Shown: positions 11,995-23,240, counted from the first letter of the stretch. The stretch: 64,000 bases of DNA from Favolaschia claudopus (GCA_037176885.1 JAWWNJ010000045.1:992001-1056000); one strand, 5' to 3'. Made by a program: numbers and translations. The notes: generated by a model not told the origin, from the letters alone.

Positions 11995-12920
11995 ATGTCC
12001 CTCAGAACTTTAGTTGCAATGCAGGACTCCGTTAAGCGGATGCTTTGGAGTGCTGCCGTGGAGCGAGACTTAAGATGTATGGATGACAGCGAGTTATTTC
12101 AGACATCAGCAATAACTCGTATGGCTGGCCGTAACGTCCATGTCTGGTTGGGCAAGCGTTTCGATGATACTTTGCGACAAGATGGTGAGCAACTTTTCTC
12201 TCTTTCTATCTAAAATCGCGTCTGCTCATGCGGCTTTATCATAGTACTTCGTCCGGAGATTCAAGATGATTTCATGTCACATCGTAATTCCTTGTCTTCT
12301 CTGGCTTATCCTCTAATGCGAGATTGACTGCCGTTTTGTAGCACTCAATCCTGCTCGACATCGTGGTGTGGACCCGCTGGTTATGAACAATCTGATGTGC
12401 GCGCTGCTGCCTCCTGTTTCGGACTACATCGTTTCGCCAGATGATCAGCGACTTCGCGGTCTTCTGGTTCAATATCACATTAGCTGCAATCTTGAATCGT
12501 TCGGTCTATACATGGGCGACTTATACTTGCTCCACTCAGTGACCGGGGCAGTCGTCTCCGGCGAATTTGTGGACTGTCTGCTCGGTCACCGTCCCTTATC
12601 GCACCGCGTCGACTTTTATTGTGCTAGGGGGGAATTCGTTTCTGTGGCCAAGTACCTGAACTATGCATGTGGATACTGTAACCAAGTCTCTGCGTTTGTG
12701 TTCGAGGGCAGCGGCATTCGCTGTGAAATGGTTCTGCAGAATGCTGAAGGGTCTGAGGTCAGACTGGTGCAGTCAAATTCGGAAAACCCGCTGCACATTG
12801 TGCCTGGGTCTGTTATCGCCGGCCCTGGTGAGTTGCATATCTTTCTCTGTATATATATTTATTCCCTTCATCGTCTCTTTGGTAGCATTGCTCCTTCAGA
12901 AGGAGATTTCTACCGATTGA
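11995..12920 (+). CDS. Nucleotidyltransferase-like paralog B (short, degenerate)
   Basis: Four exons (11995-12184, 12245-12283, 12342-12827, 12886-12920) give 249 aa. It aligns with paralog C: both have AGRNVH near the end of exon 1 or 2, an identical-length 39-nt exon, an NP motif at the next junction, and the core ending in DFYCxRG. Here the core reads VSGEFVDCLL then SHRVDFYCARG, so the Gly-Ser is changed and the first Asp is Arg. The protein stops shortly after the point where paralog C has a further 200 residues. The remaining C-terminal domain is absent, so this is a truncated or minimal copy. The alternative start at 11959 adds twelve residues. Confidence 0.65.
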
Positions 12921-13011
12921 GAATCGCGCGATTGGAATTACGTATCTGACAAATTCTCGTTATGTAATAAGAGTGACTATATGCACCTTCGCTTTGTTTC
13001 TTTCTCCCATT

Positions 13012-14498
13012 ATGTCGGACACCCATGAGCCTGCGGACCTCCTTCAGCGTCAGTTCTGCGTATCAAACCTTGCGGACGTTGCTCACGTTCTATAGGCCCT
13101 GATGCTTTCAAGCTTTCCGCGATGCAGGTGTCCATCGGGAGGCTTCTGTACACTGTCCGCATCGAAACCTACATGAAATTTATGGACTGGAAGCAGCTTT
13201 TTTCCACATCCTTGCGCAGTAGAATTGCTGGTCGCAATGTCCATCGCTTTCTGCAGAAATATGTAGACTCTCCCATTGACTCTGAATGTTAGTTTTCCTT
13301 TCGCTCGTTTCGCTCAGAAGTTGATGGCGTGAGCAGTAGCTGCACCTCAGGCGATGCAATCCATTAAACTCCATCGTAAGCATTCAGTGCACTACTCTGA
13401 TTTCTTTATTGATTCGACTACTGACTGTCATATAGGCTTTAATCCGAATGGCACCCTCGAGCATAAAAGCGTCGCCGCAGTCTTTCGACGTCTTATTCAA
13501 TATAATACTTCTGCTTTGGATGGAACGGACCTGCACATACGCCAACTTTTGACTCAGTACATGATTATCCATGCATTGGGCCTGTTTCACCTATCGTACG
13601 GTGACATCAAGCTTTTGCTCGCTGCGACCGGTACACGGCTTTCTGGCTCGGTCATTGCTGCTATACTCCAAGGGACTTTTGTGCCCAATGATTTGGACTT
13701 CTATTGCCCTCGTGGATCCGCCGATGATGCTATGGTCTTCATGCGCGACGTTTGTGCCTATCATCTTTCCTTCGAAGCAAGTCGAGACTATGACGATGTT
13801 TTTGGTATTCGTCGAGTTCTCACCTTGCGGAACGCATCGGGGAAGCAGGTCAACATCGTGGAGACCTATTCCGACTATGCTTTGGATGTAATTCTCGCTT
13901 TTCATTCGACGGCTCCCAGGGGCGCGATCTCTTGGGATCGTTTTTCTCATTTCGAGATAAATCGGGTTCGCAAGGGCGTCGCATTGGCTACACCTTCCTC
14001 GATGCGATTGGCAGGGAACACTCTCGAAGGTCAAGTGCAGATGTGGCGCATTCTTCACAAATATCAAGGCCGTGGCTTCGTTTTTGAGTACGATCATCCA
14101 CTTCCTCATGAATGTGGCGTGCACATTGACTGTCCTGCTACTCTGCGGACAATTGACGATGATGGCTGCCTTCATATAGATTTACTTCCTTCTACCATCC
14201 CCGACTTCAAACGCTCCTCTACACCGGTGTTCACTTGGACCCTTGCTCCTGTCGGCATTTGTGAATCTGGACTTGTGCGCGACAATGCCGTCCATAGCAT
14301 TTATTCTTATCGTACGTGCGTTTGAATTTACCGTTGCGTTAACCTTACAAACGTACAGAGTATCAAATATTTCGACGGCTTGCTGCCGCTCTTCTCAAGA
14401 TGCCTCGTCCTCCAGTAAATCTCTTAGAAGTGACGCCTTGGGACGACATGGATTATATTCTGACTTTCAATGGTGACGAGGATGATAACGACGAGTGA
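13012..14498 (+). CDS. Nucleotidyltransferase-like paralog C (acidic motif intact)
   Basis: Five exons (13012-13048, 13096-13287, 13337-13375, 13436-14311, 14359-14498) give 427 aa. Around residues 195-220 it has RLSGSVIAAIL followed by PNDLDFYCPRG: a Gly-Ser, a helix, then Asp-x-Asp, the signature layout of the nucleotidyltransferase fold. The following strand-rich part and a C-terminal region with a Cys/His-containing stretch (HECGVHIDCP) are not in paralog B. The tail is acidic (GDEDDNDE). A nucleotide-transfer activity is possible because the two Asp residues are kept, but the substrate is unknown and the fold call rests on motif spacing only. It lies directly after its paralog B, in the same orientation. 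Confidence 0.7.
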
Positions 14499-14874
14499 CC
14501 AGTCATTGGGAGGTTCTGCCGATATTCATCTCTATTCTTACACATCCGAGTTTCCCTCTGTTCATTACACCGTATCCGTAACATCCCAAACAGTTCCATT
14601 TTCCTGAGTCCTCTTGTTTCTGGGTTGGTACCTTTCTCGGGGACGTTCAGGTGAGTCAGTGGTGTCGTCATGGCTCAATAATGCCAAGTCCTGACTTTTC
14701 CTTTTTTTTTTTTGTTGGTGTCGATAACCCGCGCAACCACTCAGTGATCCACTTCCATCTCCTTGTGCAGTGTACTGCTTTCGCTAACAGTTCATGCCTT
14801 CCAAGCACGCGTGCTTGAGCTACAATACTTTGATTGGGGAATTCGAGTTCCTTCCGTGCTCCGTTTGTCCAGGT

Positions 14875-15052
14875 GAATTCAAATTGCTCCGGCTCATCCG
14901 GCTCAGGGTTCCCGAGTCAGGCTGATGGGGTTTTTTTTTTCGAGCGAATTCAAATTGCTCCGGCTCAGGGTTCCCGAGTCAGGCTGATGGTTTTTTTTTT
15001 TCGAGCGAATTCAAATTGCTCCGGCTCAGGGTTCCCGAGTCAGATTGATGGA
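14875..15052. repeat. Three tandem copies of a ~61-nt unit with poly-T
   Basis: Copies start at GAATTCAAATTGCTCCGG near 14875, 14946 and 15007. Each continues through GGGTTCCCGAGTCAG; the first two end in a run of ten or more T. The first copy contains an extra internal 9-nt duplication (TCCGGCTCA). It lies in the 700-nt gap between paralog C and the next gene cluster. Confidence 0.95.
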
Positions 15053-15218
15053 TAACTGATGGAGCACATGAGAAGACAATGAGAAGATCTGAGAAGATGA
15101 TAGATATCTGTAGGTCCGGAAGTTATAAGTGCGACAATGACGTAGATCTGACAATTAAGGTTTTACTGGCCAATCAAATGTGTTCTATTTGGTACTTTCG
15201 ATCTTCAAGACAACCCTC

Positions 15219-16069
15219 ATGTCCACTTTATTCGAACGCTTTCGCGAGGGGAACACTTCGATTCGGAATAGGACTACCCGCGTTCTAGCTCATTTGCGCT
15301 ACAAGACAGATTTTGATTGGCTGAGGGAGCGAACCAGGAAGACTGAATTCTTTCGGGAAGCTTTCATGTTCATCGATTTACAATCTCCACCGTTGCCCGT
15401 CGTCGTCGAAAGGATTTCGACACTTCCCCCTTTTGTACGGCGTGATGTGCATCCACTTCACGTCCGGTTGTTTGGACTCCTAGTCGCCGTTATTGATAGC
15501 GTCGATGAAGTATGTCGCACCACTTGCGCACCATGCCACAATAGCTCTTGTGACAATATTTGCTTGGGTCTGCTAGGAAACAGGTCGCCCTCTTCACATC
15601 GCCGTTCTGAAAGATCCGGAACTCAATGAAGCTATTTCCGCAATCTATCAAAACCAAGTTGCGGTTCTGCGCTCGATCATTCGCGTTGATGACAAGACAA
15701 TGGTATGTTGCTCGCGATTCGCTAACTGTCCTGCGGTCTTACGGCTAATCGGTCATTGCGCAGCCCGGCAAGGTTGAGAGATCCTTTTTGGATCAGAATG
15801 AGGATATCAATGTGTGGTTGCAATTGATATCAATATTCTCCCTGATCTGTTGTAGGTTTGGACCTTGGCATCGTCCGATTGGAGTCGAGACGTGGGGCAG
15901 GTTGTGGAGCTGGAGGTGAAGTTGACAAGATTCGAAGATGATTCCAGTGGGAATATTTTCGCGAAGGTGAAATTCATGTTCTCAACATACATCGTCATTG
16001 TGACACTGTTCACAGGATTACCGGGTTTGGGATTTATCGCACGCCGTCGAATATTTACAGCATGTGTAA
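15219..16069 (+). CDS. Tandem family D, copy 1 (unrecognised)
   Basis: Five exons (15219-15509, 15577-15702, 15764-15811, 15856-15966, 16016-16069), every one a multiple of three, give 209 aa. I do not recognise the family, but three more copies follow. This is the most divergent: FDWLRERTRKT takes the place of the D[FY]xxxRD[KR]T motif of the others. Exons 4-5 keep the shared pattern of VW start, VGQVVELEVKL and a short final exon (DYRVWDLSHAVEYL). The predicted character is an N-terminal alpha/beta part and a C-terminal beta barrel-like part. Confidence 0.7.
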
Positions 16070-16138
16070 CCTTCTACCTTCTTTCGATATTCATCACAGG
16101 CTTTCTTCGCTGTGACCTTGTTGATTTCATCTTGTCTC

Positions 16139-17098
16139 ATGCCTTCTCGGGCGATTCTGCTGCAGGACGCTGAACGGGATCCTCACCATCCTATACTGGC
16201 CAACGATCAAGTCGGTGTACACTATATTGTCACTCGAGATAAAACCATGACAGACGTGTGCGGTTCCCTCGACCGTTATTCGTACAAGGAATTGTTTTAC
16301 CCCGAAACCTACGAGCGTTATCTCAGTCCCTATCGTATCCGCGTTCCACGTTATCGGCCGTCCTTCATCGGCACCGTCGTAGGCTCTGAACTTGCATACC
16401 ACGACAATCCACATATGGCTGAGGTTGTCCTTCTTCGCATTCCTTCGTCCTTTCAGCTTTTGACGACCAATTCGTAGACATCTGGATGTTATTGCAATCG
16501 TATCATTCTTAAGTGCCCTGTGGGCGCTGATGAAGCGACAGTCCAGTTGTTCGATAAACAAGTTCGCGTCTTGGAAGAGATCATCGAGTATGATGGCCAG
16601 GAATCGGTAATGGCTAATCCTCGTTTCTTCTTCTCCTCCTCTTCGTACCTATGCTTTCCTTTGCCCGGTTGCTTCTCCTTTTTTTTCCTCCCTTCCTCCA
16701 ATCTCCCCGTGCGCTGTTAACTCCTCTTCAAGCCTGGCAAAGTGCTGGTTGGATGGACCCGGACTTTGAAGGATGGAGCAAAAGCCATTGAGGTACATCT
16801 TGCGTTGATTTTCAAGCACACTTTTCGTGCTGATTCCCTCCTCTGTCCCAGGTCTGGACGTCTCTTAATGATGGAGGTGTTCATTTCGATTATCCTGTTG
16901 GTCGCGACATCGAGTTAGTCGTGAATCTGTGCAAAGACGAAGCGTCTGACGGTTCATGTCCGGGAAATATAGCCAAGGTAATGTTAATACTCGCTATTAT
17001 TGACACCTGTGTTAATTTCTGGCTTCCATCTCCAGTGCTTTACTTTATGGGTTCGGAATCACCACTATTTGTCGGACGCCGATGTTGGGCGCACTTGA
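16139..17098 (+). CDS. Tandem family D, copy 2 (unrecognised)
   Basis: Five exons (16139-16423, 16478-16606, 16733-16792, 16852-16977, 17036-17098), all phase 0, give 220 aa. Exon 1 carries VHYIVTRDKTM and RYSYK; exon 2 carries IILKCP and QLFDKQVRVLE; exon 4 carries VWTSLNDGG and VVNLCKDE; exon 5 carries CFTLWVRNHHYLSDADVG. The first intron donor is the non-consensus GTTGTC; it was chosen because exon length and motifs then match copies 3 and 4. No catalytic signature is visible and no function is proposed. Confidence 0.7.
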
Positions 17099-17190
17099 AG
17101 CAGTGACGTAAAATATGATTGAAATCTACTCTGTAGATTAGATTAGATAAAGTTATATATAAGTAGTGATGCGATCTCGGCTTCTGCAGC

Positions 17191-18103
17191 ATGGCTCTCT
17201 CTCTCGCGCAACGCTACATGGATGCTGCAGCGGGTGTGCATTCTCGACCTTTCTCTCTGCCCCAGATCGCACTGGATGAGTACGGCGTCGACTTTGTTAT
17301 TTCTCGGGACCGCACTATTCGAACTCCCATCGACACCGACTCTGTGGTACAGACTCTCGATCGTTTCACCTACAAGTCGCGCGCGTTAGACTCCTTCTTT
17401 CGTCATATGGTGTCCCCTGTGTATCGCTCACAGATTCCAATGTACGAAGGAACCCTCATTGGGGAAGTTGTCGATCACCGACACGTCTATTTAAAAAATC
17501 CCTTGAATATGGAGGTGAGCTTTCTTGTCCGAGTCGGTGCTCATTATATCATTTTTTTTCGTTATAGGGAAAGGGTGGAGAATGTGTCCAATTCTTAGTC
17601 AAATGCCCTACTAACGCCGATGCCGCTACTGTGAAGTATTTCAAAATGCAGACCAAGAATCTACAAGACATCGTCGCGGCAGATTTGAACGAGCTGGTTC
17701 GTGGACGACGAGACTGATGCGGTAATAAATGCTGAGTGGTATGCTTCCAGTCCGGCGCCGTGTGTCAAAATTGGACTGTGGATGATAAAGAGGGCGAGCT
17801 CCTGATAGAGATTCTAGTAAGTGCTTCTCTATTTGTTGCTATCACCGTCGTTGATAACGAGAAGGCTGCTATTCCTTGTCGAGAGCTACGCAATCACATC
17901 GCTTTCGGTGACGGTCAAATTTTCCAGGCTACAGTTAACCTATGCAAGGATGAACAGATTTTAGCAGACTCTCAGCCGAACAAGGTATGTCTTCAGATTT
18001 TCGTTATCTTCTCGTTTGTGTTTTTCTGATTGGAAATTCTCAGTTTTTTTCTCTATGGTTTCTCGAATGGCATGCGCTGGCAGATGCTGACGTAGGACGC
18101 TGA
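17191..18103 (+). CDS. Tandem family D, copy 3 (unrecognised)
   Basis: Exon 1 (17191-17514) has VDFVISRDRTIRT and RFTYK. Exon 2 (17568-17696) has FLVKCP and is 129 nt, the same length as in copy 2. The region 17751-17984 holds exons 3 and 4; removing a 48-nt GTAAGT...AAG intron (17817-17864) makes the pair exactly 186 nt as in copy 2. The last exon (18044-18103) reads FFSLWFLEWHALADADVG then stop, nearly the same ending as copy 2. Product about 232 aa. Retention of the 48-nt intron would also keep the frame, so two isoforms are possible. Confidence 0.68.
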
Positions 18104-18426
18104 GGGCTTCGTTGGCGAGTCCTAGATTAACCGCGTGGATCTCGCATTCTCGATTGTGTGTCCTCTCATGATCTCTCCTTATGTTGTTTTTCTTTGTCTT
18201 CTTCTTTTGTGCATTGTCTTTCAAGTTCGAGATCGTTCCGTTGCTTGATAGGATGCTGCGTAGTATTCCGGGATTGGGGCGTCGCATGAGTCGACAGATG
18301 ACGATCTCTATTAAGCGGTGTTTGGCATCATTGCATCGGGCATTGGTCTGAGTACAAATTGATGTGCTTCTGCGATCCACTGTCGTCATTTTCCTCATCC
18401 TGCTCTCGTATTCTCTTTCCCATTTT

Positions 18427-18429
<3 letters not shown>

Positions 18430-18471
<42 letters not shown>
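18430..18471. repeat. (CT)n microsatellite upstream of family D copy 4
   Basis: A pure CT run of about 40 nt ends roughly 60 nt before the ATG at 18533. Confidence 0.95.
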
Positions 18472-18477
<6 letters not shown>

Positions 18478-18532
18478 CAATACTTGTTTCACTCTCACCT
18501 GCTTCCATCTTACCTCGCATAATCATAATCTT

Positions 18533-19490
18533 ATGGATGGCGTTGATTTGAGGCGTGTCCTGGCATGCTTGACTACGGGTGCTCCCTTCCATTCGGAGAA
18601 TGTCCGTCTTTTGGCTCTGGATCGCAAGGATGTCGACTACATCTTAACCAGGGATCGTACGATTTCCAGCAGGGTGCATGGACCCATTCATTGTTTCTCG
18701 TATAAGACGACTCAGAGTCCTCCTCCTCTTCGTCGTAGTTTGGCGGCTGTCGTGAAACGACAGCCTGAAAAGTATCTTGGATGGCTCGTCGGTGAAGTAC
18801 ACGCGGTGGCAGCCATATTCGACCATCGTGTTACCACTCTTGCTCGTCGGGTATGCCTATTCCTTGTTTTGGCAATGTCTTTTTGTCGACGTTAGCCTTG
18901 AACCAATTCTAGGACAATTTAAATTGTTGGATCATCACCCTCAAGTGTCCAACCACGTCTGGCCCAGCTGGACAACAGCTCTTTGACAAACAGCTTTCCG
19001 CTTTGGAAGCCGCATCTTTCTGTGATTGTAGCACACGCGACAAGGTAATGGAATTCACTCAATCTACTGTCAATGCCTGGCATTAATTTTTTCCTCTTCT
19101 CCGTCTTTTCCTTCCTCCAGGCCTGCGCCACCCCCCCGTGCTCCGGGTACAGTTTTTTTGGTCCTGTCGTTGACGGAAGGCGTACCATTCAGGCAAGTAG
19201 TATGATAGGAATTTTTGTTATGCGCATAGCAATCACTTTTTCGCTGGATAGATCACCGTTGATTATGAAAAGATGGCCCTTTGGGAAGGAGATCTTTGGG
19301 CCTTCTGGGCCGGGCAACATATCCAGGCCAACGTTGTCCTGGAACGTCAAGATGGTTTTGAGGGAGCGAATCATGTAAGTTTACGGGCGAATCTGATGGC
19401 CGATTCCAATTCATGCCATTCCTGCAGAGTATGACTGCTTGGATGGAAGAGTTTATGATATTTAGTGCGCAGGCCATACAAGGAATCTGA
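18533..19490 (+). CDS. Tandem family D, copy 4 (unrecognised)
   Basis: Five phase-0 exons (18533-18850, 18913-19044, 19121-19192, 19252-19374, 19428-19490) give 235 aa. It has VDYILTRDRTI in exon 1, ITLKCP and QQLFDKQLSALE in exon 2, AGQHIQANVVLERQD in exon 4 and a 21-codon final exon, all parallel to copies 2 and 3. The third intron begins with GC (GCAAGT) instead of GT. The N-terminus is longer than in copy 2. It is convergent with the exonuclease gene on the opposite strand, about 135 nt away. Confidence 0.7.
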
Positions 19491-19626
19491 CAGTCGAATC
19501 GTCGACTACCTGTGAAAGCTTCAAGTCTTATGTTGAATGTCATATCGATGATTGTACTATGTATTGCCCAACGAAGGAGTGTTTTCGGTTACTGTTATTT
19601 CCCCGTCGACAGCTTTTACGATGTAG

Positions 19627-20651
19627 CTATTTCCAAAAGTTACTGAATTTGCCGCCTACATACCATGGGCACAGTGCCCATGACCAGACTACTATCTTGT
19701 TGTGAATGTCGGTTTCCATCCTCGCTGCTTTTCCTTTGTAACAATCATAGGTGTACCAGTCGATGGGGATGTCGACTTTCCTCTGTTGGGCTGTCATTGC
19801 TATGGCTGCGACGAGCTGATAGTGTAATTCCAATCCGGCTTGCGCGTCGAGTGCGGCATCTGTTTGCAGTCCCAATGAGCATGCGCTACGTGCCGCTTTT
19901 GTGAGAGCTTACACAGCAGCATACTGTCCAACGGTCGTCCTTCCCTATCGTCCCTTAAACCAAGCTCCCAATCCGCCATGCGATTGTCTTTTTTGAGGTC
20001 GCGATGTAGGACATCCGCGACCATTTGCTGCAAAGACAGCGGGGATGTCGTGTCTTGGTAGTGTATTGGGAACGCTATCCGAATCATGCAGCCCAGATCT
20101 TGGCAATTCTTGACGTCGATTGAAAAACATTCGGAGATAATTTTTCCGTCACAATGGAGACCCGTGCCAGCTTTTACGATTGTAGGGTCCTCCAGAATTC
20201 TGCGCAGCTCGGCGGGGCAACCTATGGCATCGTCAGCTAAGTCTAGGCCCGTTGTCTACTCGCACCGTCGAATCGAGTCATATCCACCACATAAGTGTTG
20301 TCGTGGGTCGTTAATTGCACGGTACAAACCTTGCCGCGCTTGTCCTTGACGGACTGCTACATCGAAGGTTAGTTCGTGTCTGTGACCTCACAAATATTTC
20401 GGCGTACTTTGAATTCACTGTCGAAGCCGATGACTGAGTTTGAGCCAATGGAACGGAGGTGATTGTTGGCCTCGTCGACGTCGCCAATCAGGATTATAGT
20501 CTGTTGCTGTTCGTATGCTTTGAGCTGGGAGACTTCAGCGACTATTTGTGTGCTGCCAGCGCTTCACGCTCACGCTTTCGGACTTCGGATTGCCCAGCTT
20601 CATTTTCGTTGCTGCGTCGTCCGGGGCGAAGCGCTGGGGTTGTGTGTTCAT
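19627..20651 (-). CDS. DEDDy 3'-5' exonuclease, WRN/RNase D-like, copy 1
   Basis: Five exons on the minus strand (20651-20574, 20524-20408, 20356-20266, 20221-19913, 19859-19627) give 275 aa. All three exonuclease motifs are present: Exo I VIGFDSEF (Asp and Glu), Exo II KAGTGLHCDGK (second Asp), and Exo III YAALDAQ, whose Tyr codon is restored by the last splice. The metal-binding DEDD set with the Tyr general base is therefore intact. The family removes nucleotides from 3' ends of DNA or RNA. A C-terminal extension ends CPWYVGGKFSNFW and is shared with the second copy at 23.9 kb. There is no helicase domain. Most of the gene is hidden by introns, so a plain ORF scan shows only fragments. Confidence 0.88.
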
Positions 20652-22034
20652 CGTTCTTTCGACGCTGGATGAAAGTTATGGAAGAGAGTGGTAGCGTGGT
20701 GAGAACTGCAACTGCAAAAGTTATATGGGATTTGACCTCACTATGTCTTCTCTTGATTTGAGGTGTTCTCTTGTTTTTGCTAGGGATAAATTTAAAATAC
20801 GATTGAATGAGATCCAGCGGAGATCCAGTAGAAGCCACCTCGATTCATATCCAGTCGCCTCGGCAAAGAAGACCGCCCTGCGGTTATAGGCGTCCAATAG
20901 GAAGTCACTTCAGCGAGTCATTGTTGTCTTCGGTATATGTCGATATCTGAAATGCGAGCGGTGTATCACTTGTTTTCCAGCAGAGCGAGCCAACGAGAGG
21001 ATGCCAGCACGAATTGCGAGTAACTAACCAAGAGCCATCTCATATAGTGCTTTTTCTTGAGCGCACGAACTTACTCTGCGACCCTAGAATTTTTGCTTGT
21101 CTCGTGCCGTAGCGTCAATAAAGAATGAGCATCGAAGCAGAACACGAGCGCCATAATTCAACCATAATTGAGCAGGTTGCGGTCCCGATAACCAAGATGA
21201 GCTCTGCGCCTTGCAGGGTACAATTTGATTGACGACCAGAAAGACGGTTTGTAGACTTCCCGATTGGGCTTGATTCATTGAGTCCGCATTTCAACCGCAT
21301 TTCGCCGAACTTGTCTTTCTTTGATAAGAGCATTGCACGCTGTGAATAATTGTAACTTGAAAAGTGGTTTTGAAGCTACGTGGCCAGCATCCAGCTCCCC
21401 AGCATACAGACGGAGCTCACGATGCGTTTTCTTCTCGACAGTGTGGGTCGCAGGCTGTCGGCCGGTAAGTAATTGCCGGACGTCTCGAACTCTATTGGCA
21501 CTGCTGGCACGTTTTTTCTGACATCGATTTCCTCTCAAACGCCCTACAGTTCTTCCCTGGTAGTCATTTTCCTCTATGTCGCTATTGAGGCCCAAAGTGT
21601 ACACTTCTTCGAAATCTGTAGACCTTGGTGGCCTCTCTAATTCTGTTTCGAGCTGATCCGATTGATTAATATCCTGATGACCAACTACTGAATTGACGGC
21701 CGTCTCGATGCGAGCTGATTTGATTGATCTGAAGGTGACGGCCATGATTGCCGGTCTCTTTCCATTTCGTGCCGGTTTACACAATACACTGCCTTTGTGG
21801 CCGTCTCAATGCCAGCTGATTTAGTTGATCTGAACATGACTGCCATGATTGCCGGACCCTTTTCCATTTCTTGCCGGTTTACACGATACTCGCTTTCACT
21901 TTCTTCACTCGAGACGATTCTTTCTTGCTTTTCGTTCCTTTTTCTGGGAGGGGAAGAAAGGGGCGGCGAGAGTTCTGTGCGCTGTTTTCTGACTACCTAC
22001 TGCGTTTCTTCGAACGACTCTACAGACTTTCTTG
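20652..22034. other. Gap with short tandem duplication
   Basis: No gene supported. The only structure seen is a roughly 100-nt direct duplication near 21697-21892, listed separately. Confidence 0.5.
21697..21892. repeat. Two diverged ~100-nt direct repeats
   Basis: Two consecutive units share GGCCGTCTC(G/A)ATGC(G/C)AGCTGATTT, then GATCTGAA, then ATGATTGCCGG, then a CCATTTC(G/T)TGCCGGTTTACAC ending. They differ at roughly one site in eight, so the duplication is not recent. Confidence 0.85.
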
Positions 22035-23240
22035 TTACTTCGCGTGGCCTCTGCGTACTACCCCGCCGTGCTGCATGATTACGAACTTCTGTCCGAACTT
22101 CCCTCCCGCAATGTACTGCATGTCTGCTTCGTTAAATACACCCCCGCATTTGACCTCCTCCAAGTCCTCCAGCTGGCCGCCTTTACTCACGAATTCCTTC
22201 AACGCCGCCACGCCCGGTGGTCCGAAACATGCCATGTCGAGTCGAACGACGTCGTGCATTGCGTGCAGGACTGCAAGCGTCGCTTCCCGCGTCTCCAACT
22301 CAGAGTCATGCCGCTGAGCGACGGTTATCTTCCGGCTCCTAGCGAATATGGATGGATTGCTGGCGACTGCGTCTCGAAGGTCGCGACCTCCGTATGCGCG
22401 GATTTCCAGTGTCTCCAGTCCACCAATTTCAAGGCGTGCAAGGACCGCTGCTCCCTCCACGCTCTCATAGGAGAAACGTAGAGTATCAAGTGTGTCCGGC
22501 ATTTGGACGACTCTGTCGGAGTGCCATCCGGCGATCTTGATTTTGTCTAGCGTTAGGCGGCGTATATGCGTCAAAAGGTGGAGTATGGTTTCGAATCCGT
22601 TCCAGTGCCCGCAATCACTGTTTCGCAGAGCGAGGTCGTGGAGGGAAGGAAATACGGAGAGAGGAATGTGTCGCGGAGAAGCGGTGTCAAGGTGAAGAGT
22701 AGTTATCTGGTGGGTTTGCGGCAGATCGAACACTCTTGGTGCCGCCCCCATGTTGCTCGATGGCTGCAGTGCCAGTGCCTGTAAGCTCGGCCAGCTGTGT
22801 TGCGCCAGCAGGTTTGTAACCTGCTCGATCTCTGTTTCTCCTCCGGATTTCACGGTCACCCTCGCTACTTTCCAAGCCGAAGGCATCACCTCCGCGCCTA
22901 TCATCGCCAGGAAGCGATCCATATGAACGTTTTCGACTTTCTGCAGTTTCTTGTCTTTCACGGTATCTTTCCTAGCTCTAGCGTCGATGGTCAATACTGC
23001 GTCGGTCCCTTTATAAATGTCCATGCAACGTCTTAGAAGGGCGGGCGTGGAGAAACGCTGAATCGTGATTGTGGACCACAGCGTGGAGTGCCCTTCGACC
23101 AATGTCTTCCATATCTTGCACACAAGACATAAGGTTCGCCTCAAGTCGACAAAATCCACCCAAGTCGTGTTTGGGTTCGAGGGGTCGAGGGCTTCGAGGA
23201 GGATGGCTTCGACCATTTCGGTGGGTAGCGACTGGTGCAT
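22035..23240 (-). CDS. F-box/leucine-rich-repeat-like protein
   Basis: A single uninterrupted exon of 401 aa. The N-terminus LPTEMVEAILLEALD is the start of a fungal F-box, followed by LVCKIWKTLVEG, the second F-box helix. The rest consists of irregular leucine-rich units (for example LHDLALRNSD, RRLTLDKIKI, LETLEIRAYG). Family role: substrate adaptor of an SCF ubiquitin ligase, with Skp1 bound through the F-box. Such genes are hugely expanded in Agaricomycetes and most have no known target. It sits between the two exonuclease genes. Confidence 0.85.
   Translation of the reverse strand: MHQSLPTEMVEAILLEALDPSNPNTTWVDFVDLRRTLCLVCKIWKTLVEGHSTLWSTITIQRFSTPALLRRCMDIYKGTDAVLTIDARARKDTVKDKKLQKVENVHMDRFLAMIGAEVMPSAWKVARVTVKSGGETEIEQVTNLLAQHSWPSLQALALQPSSNMGAAPRVFDLPQTHQITTLHLDTASPRHIPLSVFPSLHDLALRNSDCGHWNGFETILHLLTHIRRLTLDKIKIAGWHSDRVVQMPDTLDTLRFSYESVEGAAVLARLEIGGLETLEIRAYGGRDLRDAVASNPSIFARSRKITVAQRHDSELETREATLAVLHAMHDVVRLDMACFGPPGVAALKEFVSKGGQLEDLEEVKCGGVFNEADMQYIAGGKFGQKFVIMQHGGVVRRGHAK

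Noticed and set aside
1..20000. Confident call of an endogenous DNA virus
   Set aside because: No capsid, packaging ATPase or DNA polymerase was recognised. Viral origin remains only one hypothesis for the island.
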